NCBI GenBank assembly: GCA_963792915.1
Contig: CAWBYD010000003.1
Coordinates: 930,001-994,000 of the forward strand
Source: Solirubrobacter sp963792915
GTDB lineage: Bacteria; Actinomycetota; Thermoleophilia; Solirubrobacterales; Solirubrobacteraceae
Length of the DNA stretch: 64,000 bases
Reading direction: 5' to 3'
The notes under the pieces are model-generated. The model worked only from the letters and a program-made list of their open reading frames with translations. It made no database searches and was not told the origin of the DNA. The translations under genes and the position numbers were made by a program. This document shows, in pieces, positions 42,793 through 51,190 of the stretch. Numbering within the stretch: the stretch's first letter is position 1; each line of letters opens with the position of its first letter.

Positions 42793-44475
42793 GTGGGGTC
42801 CGTGCTCGATCGCGCCCTCGCCTCCGCGGAGTTCCTCGCCGTCGACACGGAGACCAACGGGCTGGGCGGCGAGCGCTGCGAGCTGACCGAGGTCGGCGCC
42901 GTGCTCGTCGGCGGGGGAGAGCTGCACGACGAGTGGAGCTCGCTGGTCGGCGTCGCGAACCCGCTCGGCCGCGGCATCCAGCGCTTCACCGGGATCTCGC
43001 AGCAGATGGTGGACGGCGCGCCGGCGCCCGAGGACGTGCTGCCGTGGCTGGCCCGCGAGCTGCGCAACCGCGTGCTCGTGGCGCACAACAGCGCGTTCGA
43101 CGTGCGCGTCCTCCAGCAGGCCTTCGCGCGCGCCGCGCTCGAATGGCCTGACCCGCCGGTGATCTGCACGGTCAAGCTGGCGCGCCGCTTCGCGCCCCTG
43201 CAGCGCCGCCGCGGGCTGTCGGCGCTGGCCGGCGCGCTCGGCATCGAGGTCGACGAGGTCCACCGTGCGCTGCCCGACGCGCGCACGTGCGCGCGCGTGT
43301 TCTGTGCGCTGTTCGGCCGCCTGTGCGCGAATGCGCGCACGGTCCGCGAGGCGCTTGCGCTGCTGAACCCGCGCAAGGTCCGCACCCGCCCGGCGGCGGT
43401 TCCGCGACGGCCGCGGGGCGAGCGCCCGCACCTGGCCGCGCTCCCGCACGCGCCCGGCGTGTACGTGTTCCGCGACGCCGACGGGAAGGTGCTCTACGTC
43501 GGCAAGTCGGTCGATCTGCGAACGCGCGCGCGGGCGCACTTCACGTCCGGCGCGGCCTGGACCGCCAAGGCCGAGCACGTGGACCACACCGAGACCGAGT
43601 CAGAGCTCGGCGCCCTGCTGCTCGAGGACCGGCTGATCAAGGCGCTGCGGCCGCCGGGCAACGTGCGCGGCAAGGCTGAGCCCGACGGCTTCGTCTACGT
43701 GCGCTGCCGGCTGGACATCGCGTTCCCGATCCTCGAGGTCGCGCGCGAGCCCGCCGCCGGCCTGGCGATGTGCGTCGGCCCGGTCCGCGGCCGCGCGGCG
43801 GCCGCGGAGCTGGTCGAGCAGCTCAACTCGCTGTTCGGACTGCGCCACTGCGGCCGCGCGCTGCCGCGCCGCGCGCATCCGTCCGCGTACGGCCAGATGG
43901 GTCGCTGCCTGTCGCCCTGCCTGCACGACCTCGATCCCAACGTCTATCGCGAGCGCCTGGATCAGGCGCTCGGGCTGTTCAGCGCGCCGGACGGCGGCGC
44001 GGCGCTGCTGGCCAAGGTCGACGAGCAGATCGCGCAGGCCTCGGCGGCCCGGCGCTACGAGCGCGCGGCGTGGCTCCAGCGCCGGCGCAACCGGCTCGAG
44101 TCGCTGCTCGGCCGGCTCGGCGGGATGCTGCGAGCGATCCACCTGGGCGCGCGCATGATCCTCGCGCCGCATCCGGAGGCGACGGGGCGCGCGGACGCCG
44201 TCTGGGTCGCCGGCGGCCGGGTCATCGACTGGGGTCCGGCGCGCGATCCGGAGGACCTGGCAACGCGCTCGCGCCAGGCGCTCGCCGGCGCCCCGGCGCG
44301 CGGCACGCTCGGCGGCTGGCTGCCGGCCGACGCCGTCGCGGAGGCGCGGCTCGTCGGCGCGTGGGTGGCATCCAACGAGCCGCCGATGCTCGAGCTCACC
44401 GGCCAGGATGCGGCGGCCCACGCCGCGTTCGTGGAACTCAACGCAGGAAGCCGCAGTCGAGCAGGCCGGGCGTGA
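42793..44475 (+). CDS. DEDDh exonuclease fused to a UvrC-like GIY-YIG endonuclease
   Basis: The product is 560 residues from GTG 42793, which has a GGCGGA ribosome binding site; GTG 42802 is an alternative. Residues about 5-165 form a DnaQ-like exonuclease with FLAVDTETNGLG, LVAHNSAFDVRVL and HRALPDARTCARVF (the D-E, D, H-D set). A GIY-YIG domain of about 210-300 has PGVYVFRDADGKVLYVGKS. The remainder resembles UvrC (GRCLSPC and a UVR-like helix pair). The Cho-like nuclease plus exonuclease layout is known in actinobacteria and probably acts in DNA repair. Confidence 0.85.
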   Translation: MGSVLDRALASAEFLAVDTETNGLGGERCELTEVGAVLVGGGELHDEWSSLVGVANPLGRGIQRFTGISQQMVDGAPAPEDVLPWLARELRNRVLVAHNSAFDVRVLQQAFARAALEWPDPPVICTVKLARRFAPLQRRRGLSALAGALGIEVDEVHRALPDARTCARVFCALFGRLCANARTVREALALLNPRKVRTRPAAVPRRPRGERPHLAALPHAPGVYVFRDADGKVLYVGKSVDLRTRARAHFTSGAAWTAKAEHVDHTETESELGALLLEDRLIKALRPPGNVRGKAEPDGFVYVRCRLDIAFPILEVAREPAAGLAMCVGPVRGRAAAAELVEQLNSLFGLRHCGRALPRRAHPSAYGQMGRCLSPCLHDLDPNVYRERLDQALGLFSAPDGGAALLAKVDEQIAQASAARRYERAAWLQRRRNRLESLLGRLGGMLRAIHLGARMILAPHPEATGRADAVWVAGGRVIDWGPARDPEDLATRSRQALAGAPARGTLGGWLPADAVAEARLVGAWVASNEPPMLELTGQDAAAHAAFVELNAGSRSRAGRA

Positions 44476-44659
44476 TCCCCTCGACCTGCCGGATGTCGAG
44501 GCTGACGTCGTAGCCGGCGGCGTGTAGGTGCAGGAGCGCGGTGCGCGCGGCGATGACCGTCTCCGACGTCACCGTGCCCGCGACGCTCAACTCGGCGCGC
44601 GCGAGCGGCGCCCACGCGCGCATCCCTTGCGCCTCGGTGCGGCGGTGGCGCCGTATCAC
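44438..44659 (-). CDS. Short STAS-like hypothetical protein
   Basis: The product is 73 residues from a GTG, with a strand-helix-strand pattern (LSVAGTVTSETVIAARTALL, then YDVSLDIRQVEGITPGLLDC) that recalls a truncated STAS domain. There is no phosphorylatable Ser in the usual place. It overlaps the nuclease gene tail-to-tail by 38 bases, so it may not be a real gene. Confidence 0.3.
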   Translation of the reverse strand: MIRRHRRTEAQGMRAWAPLARAELSVAGTVTSETVIAARTALLHLHAAGYDVSLDIRQVEGITPGLLDCGFLR

Positions 44660-44685
44660 ACGACGATCATCCCTGAATCCGTCAA

Positions 44686-44735
44686 CTGAACGAGAAACAT
44701 TGTTTGGTAGATGACACTATATCTGCATATTGGGG
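44686..44735 (+). promoter_or_regulatory. AT-rich promoter-like island
   Basis: This segment is about half A/T in a window where G/C dominates almost everywhere. It contains TTGTTT (44700-44705) and TATATC (44718-44723), but their spacing is too short for a standard sigma-70 pair. It lies in the gap between the STAS-like gene (minus) and the 91-residue gene (plus). Promoter function is only a suggestion. Confidence 0.3.
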
Positions 44736-44794
44736 CAGCGTGCTGACGCGCGCACTGGAGACCCGGGTCGCGGTGTTCTTAGCTGCCGGACACC

Positions 44795-45070
44795 GTGCGT
44801 GCGCACCACATTCCGTGGACCAAGGCGGGCCGCCCCGATCCGGACTACACGCCGGACGAGCGGGCCGCGAACGCCGACCTGCTGACCGATCGCGGGCTCA
44901 CGGCGCGCTTCCGCCGCGTGCTGCCCGGCGAGCCGCCCGACTATGACGCGATGATCCGCGCGCTCGGCGCGGTTTGGGACTGTCACGAGGACCGGACCGC
45001 CGTCGTCACCGGCTACTGCTGTCCGGTCTGCGGGGTTGGGCGCGACGGCCGGAGCGGCTCCCGCTTCTGA
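44795..45070 (+). CDS. Small hypothetical protein with a terminal CCPVCG motif
   Basis: The product is 91 residues from a GTG. The sequence starts HHIPWTKAGRPDPDYTPDER, has a helical middle, and ends VVTGYCCPVCGVGRDGRSG, with a CxxC-like knuckle as the only signature. No family recognised; a zinc-binding regulator or nuclease accessory is possible. Confidence 0.45.
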   Translation: MRAHHIPWTKAGRPDPDYTPDERAANADLLTDRGLTARFRRVLPGEPPDYDAMIRALGAVWDCHEDRTAVVTGYCCPVCGVGRDGRSGSRF

Positions 45071-45143
45071 ACCGCGGGTCGCCGCCGCTGGCCGGCGCGG
45101 CCCTGCCGTCGCCCGGGGGCGACGGCCGTGTGACACTTCGCGC

Positions 45144-46193
45144 GTGGAGGCCACCGGCGAGCACGTTGAATCCGGCGTCGATGCGCGCGCGATCGCCAAG
45201 CGCGCCGCGTTCTTCATCGTCGTGCTCGTCGGCGGGGTCGTCGCCGTCGGCGCGCTGCCGGGCATCGGCGACGTGCGCGACCGGCTGGCCTCGGCCGACC
45301 CGTGGTGGGTCGCGGCGGCCGCCGGGTGCTCCGTGGTCTCGATGCTCGGCTTCGTGCGGACGCTGTGGGCGGCGTTCGATCGCATCGTGCCGTGGCGGCG
45401 GGCGCTCGTGCTCGGGCTGGCCGAGCAGGGCGCGAACGTGATGCTGCCGGCCGGCGGCGCCGGCGGTCCCGCGCTCGGGACGTTCGTCATGCGCCGCGTC
45501 GGCGTCCCGGCCGATCTCGCCGCCGAGCGTCACGCCGCGCTGTTCCTGGCGACCAGCGCGGTCGGCTTCGAGGCGGTCGTGCTGGCGGGCCTGGCGGCGG
45601 CGATCAGCGGCGAGGCCTCGCTGCTCGCCGCGCTCCTCCCCGCCGCGGGCGCCGCCGCGCTGATCGCGCTCGCGCTCGTCTACGCGCGGCTGCCGCCAGC
45701 GCCCGAGCCCGCCCATGGGCGCACGCGTCACCGGCTGTGGCGGCTGCGGCACTTCCTGCACAACGGCGTCCGCACCACGGTGCACCTGCTGCGCCACGGC
45801 GATCGCCTGCTGGCGGTCGGCGCCGTCACCTACTACGCGTTCGACGTCGCCTCGCTCGGCTGCATGTTCAAGGCGTTCGGCGGCGGCGGGCCGCCGCTGG
45901 CCGTGTTCGTGCTCGCCTACACGCTCGGACATGCGGGCGCGCTGCTGCCGACTCCCGGCGGGGTCGGCGGCACCGAGGGCGGCCTGATCGGCATGTTCGT
46001 CGCCTACGGCGCCCCGCTCGACCTCGCGGCGGCGGCCGTGCTCGCCTATCGCGTCTTCCAGCTCGGGCTGCCGGCGGTGGCCGGGGCGATCAGCCTGCTG
46101 AAGATCCGCCAGATCCTCGCCAACCCGCCCTCGCGCGATCTGATCGAGGCGCGCTTCGAGCAGGCTCGGACGACCCGTCCGGCAGCACCGTGA
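45144..46193 (+). CDS. Flippase-like membrane protein (LPG synthase TM / UPF0104 family)
   Basis: The product is 349 residues from GTG 45144 with about eight transmembrane helices. The family motif is LLPTPGGVGGTEGGLIGMF near residue 270, and EQGANVMLPAGGAGGPALG is the first half's counterpart. Members move lipid-linked substrates across the membrane or form the transmembrane part of lysyl-phosphatidylglycerol synthases; no synthase domain is present here. The lipid substrate is unknown. Confidence 0.78.
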   Translation: MEATGEHVESGVDARAIAKRAAFFIVVLVGGVVAVGALPGIGDVRDRLASADPWWVAAAAGCSVVSMLGFVRTLWAAFDRIVPWRRALVLGLAEQGANVMLPAGGAGGPALGTFVMRRVGVPADLAAERHAALFLATSAVGFEAVVLAGLAAAISGEASLLAALLPAAGAAALIALALVYARLPPAPEPAHGRTRHRLWRLRHFLHNGVRTTVHLLRHGDRLLAVGAVTYYAFDVASLGCMFKAFGGGGPPLAVFVLAYTLGHAGALLPTPGGVGGTEGGLIGMFVAYGAPLDLAAAAVLAYRVFQLGLPAVAGAISLLKIRQILANPPSRDLIEARFEQARTTRPAAP

Positions 46194-46400
46194 CGCTCGC
46201 GAACCCGGAGGGCCGGCGCTCCTGCGTCAGGTGCGCCGCCATCCGCAGCGGATAGCTGATCGCGACGAGGGTCTTGGCGAGCGAGCGGGTCATTGCACCG
46301 GCAATGGTCTCAGGGCGCCGGGACCGCGTGCATCCCCCAAACGTCTGAATTCGTTCATCCCCGCGATGAGTTCTGGCGCCGCGAACCGTCCTGGCTGGCG

Positions 46401-47202
46401 ATGAGCGAGATCGATGCGGCCGTGCGGGCCGAAGCGCTGGTGAAGCACTACGGGGACGTCGAGGCCGTGCGCGGCGTCGACCTGCGCGTGCAGCGGGGGG
46501 AGGTGTTCGGATTCCTGGGGCCCAACGGCGCGGGCAAGAGCACGACGGTGAAGATGCTCACGACGCTGCTGTCGATCACGGCGGGCCGGGCGACCGTGGC
46601 GGGCGTGGACGTCGCGCGCGACCCCGACGCCGCCCGGCACCGGATCGGGGTCGCGTTGCAGGAGGCCGGGCTGGACCCGCGCCAGACTGGGCGTGAGCTG
46701 CTGGTGCTGCAGGGCCGGCTGTTCGGCATGCCCGCAGACGAGGCCGCGCGCGCGGGCCGCGGAGCTGCTCGCGCTCGTCGAGCTCGAGGACGCTGCCGAC
46801 CGCCGCATCAAGGGCTACAGCGGCGGGATGAAGCGTCGGCTGGACCTCGCGTCGGCGCTCGTGCACGAGCCCGAGGTGCTGTTCCTCGACGAGCCGACGA
46901 CCGGCCTGGACCCGGCGAGCCGCCTGACCGTGTGGGAGGAGGTGCGGCGCATCAACGGGCACGGCACGACCGTGTTCCTGACCACCCAGTACCTCGAAGA
47001 GGCCGACCAGCTGTGCGACCGGCTGGCGATCATCGACGGCGGCCTGATCGTCCGCGAGGGCACGCCCGCTCAGCTCAAGGCGGAGCTGAAGGAGCGCCTG
47101 CAGCTGGCCGACGAGCCGACGCTCGACGACGTGTTCCTCGACGCGACCGGGCGCACCCGCCACACGCGGGCCGCCGGCGAGGTGCAGGAGGTCGGCGCAT
47201 GA
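46401..47202 (+). pseudogene. DrrA-type ABC exporter ATPase interrupted by a frameshift
   Basis: The N-terminal part (ATG 46401) has Walker A GPNGAGKSTT and a Q-loop-like ALQEAG. The C-terminal part, in the +1 frame from about 46757, carries the signature SGGMKRRL, Walker B LFLDEPTTGLDP and the H-loop-like TTQYLEEAD. The frame breaks in the CG run at 46744-46756; a loss of one CG pair would explain it. If the sequence is right, no full ATPase is made. The stop overlaps the permease start (ATGA). Confidence 0.78.
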
Positions 47203-47954
47203 CGCAGGCATGGGTACTCGGGCAGCGGGCGCTGCGGGAGGCGTGGCGGACGCCGGAGGCGCTCGTCCCGACGCTCTTCATCCCCCTCTTCTTCCTCGTC
47301 GTCAACGTCGGCCAGGCAGGCAGGATCTTCCCGTCCACCTCGACCGGCTTCCTCAAGGGCCAGGGCTACGGCGCGTTCCAGCTGCCCAGCTCGCTGCTGC
47401 TCGCGGCGTCCTTCGGCACCGCCGCGCTGTTCCTGGTCGAGGACATCGAGGGCGGCTACTTCGACAAGCTGCGCGCCGCGCCGATCTCGCGCACCGCGAT
47501 CGTGCTCGGCCGCCTGATGGCGGAGTTCCTGAAGGGGCTGCTGATCTCGACGCTGCTCGTGATCCTGGGCGTGATCTTCGGCATCGAGATCGCGAGCGGG
47601 GTCCTCGGCTTCGTGCTGCTGATCGTGCTGACCGCGCTGTGGGCGGACGTCTTCGTCGGCTTCATGCAGCTGATCGCGCTCAAGACCCGCAGCGCCGCCG
47701 CCACCAACTCGGGCGGGCTGATCTTCTTCCCGCTGCTGTTCCTGACCCCCAACTTCGTGCCGCGCAACATGCTGACGCGGCCGATGGAGATCGCCGCGTC
47801 GATCAACCCGGTGACCTACGTGATGGAGGCGCTGCGCTCGCTGATCCTCGACGACCTCGCGTGGCGGCACATCTGGCCCGGCTTCCTGGTCGTGGCGGTC
47901 TCGGGGGCGATCATGATCGCCCTCAACGTCCGCGTCATCAACCACTACGACTGA
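47199..47954 (+). CDS. ABC-2 type exporter permease (DrrB-like)
   Basis: The product is 251 residues with six hydrophobic helices and the ABC-2 motif EDIEGGYFDKLRAAPISR near residue 90. It is the partner of the frameshifted ATPase, with a four-base overlap. Drug, glycolipid or peptidolipid export is typical of DrrAB pairs. The final 10 bases overlap the end of the convergent chaperonin gene. Confidence 0.85.
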   Translation: MTQAWVLGQRALREAWRTPEALVPTLFIPLFFLVVNVGQAGRIFPSTSTGFLKGQGYGAFQLPSSLLLAASFGTAALFLVEDIEGGYFDKLRAAPISRTAIVLGRLMAEFLKGLLISTLLVILGVIFGIEIASGVLGFVLLIVLTALWADVFVGFMQLIALKTRSAAATNSGGLIFFPLLFLTPNFVPRNMLTRPMEIAASINPVTYVMEALRSLILDDLAWRHIWPGFLVVAVSGAIMIALNVRVINHYD

Positions 47955-50900
47955 TAGCCCGCCTTCATCGCCCCCGCCGGGCTGAGCGCCGCCGGCCCGG
48001 ACACGATGCACTCGGTGGTGAGGATCGTCTTGGCGATCGAGGCGGCGTTGGCGAGCGCCGAGCGCGCGACCATCGCTGGGTCGACGACGCCGGCCGCGAA
48101 CAGGTCGCCGTACTCGCCGGTGGCCGCGTCGAGCCCCTCGCGCGGCCCCAGCGCGCCGACCGTCGCGACCGCGGTGGACGGCTCGATGCCCGCGTTGCGG
48201 GCGATCTGGCGCAGCGGCTCCTCCAGCGCCCGGCGCACGATCTCGGCGCCGGTCACGACGTCCGGGTCGCGCCCGGAGGCGTCGATCGCGTCGCGGGCAT
48301 GCAGCAGCGCCGAGCCGCCGCCGGCCAGGATGCCCTCGGTGCGCGCGGCGCGCGCGGCCTGGACCGCATCCTCGACGCGGTGGCGGCGCTCGCGCTGCTC
48401 CGTCTCGGTCGCCGCGCCGACCTTGAGCACCGCGATCCCGCCGACCAGGCGGGCCAGGCGCTCGCCCAGCTTGCCCTTGTCGAAGTGCGTCGTCCCGCGC
48501 TCGTTCATCTCGTCGCGCAGCTGCTGGATGCGCAGCTCGATCCCCGCCGGCGGGCCCTGGCCTTCGATGATCGTCGTCGCGAAGCGGTCGACCACCACGC
48601 GCCGCGCTCGGCCCAGGTGCTCGAGCTGCACGGTCTCCAGGCTCAGCCCGAGGTCGGCGGCGATCGGCATCCCGCCGGTCAGCAACGCCAGGTCCTCGAG
48701 CACCCGCTGCCGGCGCTCGCCGAACTCCGGCGCCAGCACCGCGACGGACGTCAGCGCGCCGCGCAGCTTGTTCGTCACGAGCGTCTGGATCGCCTCGCCC
48801 TCGACCATCTCGGCGATGATCAGCAGCGGCCGGCCGGTCGGGGCGACGAGGTTGAGCGCCGGCAGCAGCTGCGCGCCGGTGTCCAGCTTGTGGTCGACCA
48901 GCAGGATGTACGGGTAGTCGAGCACGGCCTCCGCGCCGCTCTCCTCGGTGGCCATATCGCCCGACAGGAAGCCGCTGCCGATGCGCGCGCCGTCGGACAG
49001 CTCGAGCTCGATGCGCATGGTCTGGCCGTCCTGGATGCTCAGCGAGCCGTCGTTGCCGACGGTCTCGATCGCGCGCGCGATCAGCTCGCCGATCTCCGGG
49101 TCCCCGGAGGAGATCGTCGCCACGCGCGCGACGTCGTCGCGGTCGGCGACCGGCGTGGCGACCTCGCGCAAGCGCGCGACGACCTGCTCGACGGCGAGCT
49201 CGATCCCGGCGCGCAGCGCGAGCGGGTGCGCGCCGGCGGCGACGTTGCGCAGCCCGTGGCGGACGAGCGCCTGGGCGAGCAGCGTCGCGGTCGTCGTGCC
49301 GTCGCCGGCGACCTCGTTGGTGGTGCTCGCGACCTGGCGGACGAGCGCCGCGCCGGGGCGCTCGAACACCGCGCCGAGCTCGATCTCGGCCGCGATCGTC
49401 GCGCCGTCGTTGGTGATCGTCAGCCCGTCGCCGTTCATCACCAGCACGTTGCGGCCCTTGGGGCCGAGCGTCACCTTGACCGCCTCGGCCACGGCGTCCA
49501 CGCCGGCCATCAGCTGCGCGCGCGCCTCGGTGCCGTAGATGAGCTCGCGCGGCGGCCGGTGGACGACGGTGTGGGCGTTGTCGTTGACCTCGCGCGCGGC
49601 GCGCGTGAGGTCGTCGTTCTCCGGCGTGGTGACGACGCACATCGTCGTCAGCACGTTCTTGGCGATCGAGGCGGCGTTGACCAGCGCCGAGCGCGTGACC
49701 AGCGCCGGATCGATGATCCCCGCCTCGAACAGGTCGCCGAACTCGCCGGTCACGGCGTCGAGCCCCTCGCGCAGACCCAGCTGCGCCACGCTCGCGACCG
49801 CGGTCGACGCGTCCAGCCCGGCGTTGCGGGCGATCTGGCGCAGCGGCTCCTCGACGGCGCGGCGCACGATCTCCGCCCCGGTCGCCTCGTCGGCCGTGCG
49901 GTCGGCGGCGTTGATCGCGACGCGGGCATGCAGCAGCGCCGCGCCGCCGCCCGCCACGACGCCCTCCTTGATCGCGGCGCGGGTGGCGCGGATCGCGTCC
50001 TCGAGGCGCAGCCGGCGCTCCATCAGTTCCGGCTCGGTCTCGGCGCCGACCCGGATCGCCGCGACGCGGCCGCCCAGCCGCGCCATCCGCTCGCGCCGTT
50101 TGTCGCGGTCGAAGTCGTTGAGCGACGGGTCGGTCTCGAGCTCCGTGCGGATCGTCTCGATCCGGCGCGTGACCGCGGCGGGGTCGCCCGCGCCGTCGAT
50201 GATCGTCGTCGAGCGCGGGTCGACCACCACGCGCGCGGCCTCGCCGAGGTGCACGAGCCGCACGCCCTGGATCGACACGCCGAGCTCCTGCGAGACCGGG
50301 ACGCCGCCGGTCAGGATCGCGAGGTCCTCGTGCAGCCGCGCGCGCTCGCGCTGGACGAACTCCGGCGTCGGGACCGCCACCACGGTCAGCGCGCCCTGGA
50401 CCTTGTTGAGCACCAGCGTCCCGAGCGCCTCGCCTTCGACCTGCTCGGCGATGATCAGCAGCGGGCGGCCGGTCGGGATCACCTGCTCGAGCACCGGCAG
50501 CACGTCGCGCGCGGCGCTCAGCCGCTCGCCCGAGATCAGGATGTAGGGGTTCTCGAGCACCGCCTCGCGGCGCGCGGGGTCGGTCATCATGTGCGGCGAG
50601 ACGAAGCTGCCGGGGAACTGCATGCCCTCGATGAACTCGAGCTCGAGGCCCGGCAGGTCGCGGTGCTCGGTCCGGATCACGGCCTCCGGCCCCGCGCCGG
50701 CGAACGCCTCGCCCAGGCATTCGCCGACCGCCGCCTCGCCCGACGCGATCGCCGCGACGCGCGCGATCTGCTCCTGCTCGGTGATCGCCACCGCCTGGAC
50801 CTCCCGCACGTGGGCGATCACCTGCCCGACGGCCAGCTCGATCCCGCGCCGCAGCGCCAGCGGATCGGCGCCCGCGGACACGTTGCGCAGCCCGTGGCGG

Positions 50901-51190
50901 ACCATCGCCTGGGCGAGCAGCGTCGCGGTCGTCGTGCCGTCGCCGGCGGCGTCGTTGGTCGTGCTCGCCACCTCGCGCACCAGCCGCGCGCCCTGGCGCG
51001 CGAACGCCGGGTCGAGCTCGATCTCGTTGGCGATCGTCACCCCGTCGTTGGTCACCAGCACGTGGCCGGTGCCGAGCGCGAGCATGACGTTGCGCCCGCG
51101 CGGCCCGAGCGTGACCTTGACCGCCTCGGCGACGGCGTCGATCCCCTCCATCAGGGCGGCGCGCGCGGCGGCGTCGTAGCGCAGCCTCAT
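47945..51190 (-). CDS. Tandem fused double chaperonin (GroEL-GroEL)
   Basis: A single frame of 1081 residues holds two complete Cpn60 units, about 1-521 and 548-1081, joined by about 26 residues (522-547, polar, with TPENDD and HTVVHRPP). Both keep the ATPase residues: TLGPRGRN/NDG(D49)/DGTTT(D84) and D398 in the first; TLGPKGRN/NDG(D595)/DGTTT(D630) and D941 in the second. The offset between copies is 543-546 residues throughout. Neither has a GGM tail. The apical domains are divergent; the second lacks the usual GMQF substrate-site start. No ATG, GTG or TTG lies between M517 and M561, so separate translation of the second unit is unlikely. The start overlaps the CopCD stop (ATGA). It is expected to fold proteins in the cytosol, but its ring geometry is an open question. 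Confidence 0.9.
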   Translation of the reverse strand: MRLRYDAAARAALMEGIDAVAEAVKVTLGPRGRNVMLALGTGHVLVTNDGVTIANEIELDPAFARQGARLVREVASTTNDAAGDGTTTATLLAQAMVRHGLRNVSAGADPLALRRGIELAVGQVIAHVREVQAVAITEQEQIARVAAIASGEAAVGECLGEAFAGAGPEAVIRTEHRDLPGLELEFIEGMQFPGSFVSPHMMTDPARREAVLENPYILISGERLSAARDVLPVLEQVIPTGRPLLIIAEQVEGEALGTLVLNKVQGALTVVAVPTPEFVQRERARLHEDLAILTGGVPVSQELGVSIQGVRLVHLGEAARVVVDPRSTTIIDGAGDPAAVTRRIETIRTELETDPSLNDFDRDKRRERMARLGGRVAAIRVGAETEPELMERRLRLEDAIRATRAAIKEGVVAGGGAALLHARVAINAADRTADEATGAEIVRRAVEEPLRQIARNAGLDASTAVASVAQLGLREGLDAVTGEFGDLFEAGIIDPALVTRSALVNAASIAKNVLTTMCVVTTPENDDLTRAAREVNDNAHTVVHRPPRELIYGTEARAQLMAGVDAVAEAVKVTLGPKGRNVLVMNGDGLTITNDGATIAAEIELGAVFERPGAALVRQVASTTNEVAGDGTTTATLLAQALVRHGLRNVAAGAHPLALRAGIELAVEQVVARLREVATPVADRDDVARVATISSGDPEIGELIARAIETVGNDGSLSIQDGQTMRIELELSDGARIGSGFLSGDMATEESGAEAVLDYPYILLVDHKLDTGAQLLPALNLVAPTGRPLLIIAEMVEGEAIQTLVTNKLRGALTSVAVLAPEFGERRQRVLEDLALLTGGMPIAADLGLSLETVQLEHLGRARRVVVDRFATTIIEGQGPPAGIELRIQQLRDEMNERGTTHFDKGKLGERLARLVGGIAVLKVGAATETEQRERRHRVEDAVQAARAARTEGILAGGGSALLHARDAIDASGRDPDVVTGAEIVRRALEEPLRQIARNAGIEPSTAVATVGALGPREGLDAATGEYGDLFAAGVVDPAMVARSALANAASIAKTILTTECIVSGPAALSPAGAMKAGYQS

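Noticed and set aside
46090..46293. A 67-codon minus-strand frame at the end of the flippase-like gene
   Set aside because: It lies mostly antisense to the recognised gene and has no family likeness or ribosome binding site.
47945..51190. Annotating the chaperonin as two neighbouring groEL genes
   Set aside because: There is no stop between the units and no ATG, GTG or TTG in the 43 codons before M561; starting at M561 would lose the first strand of the second unit.
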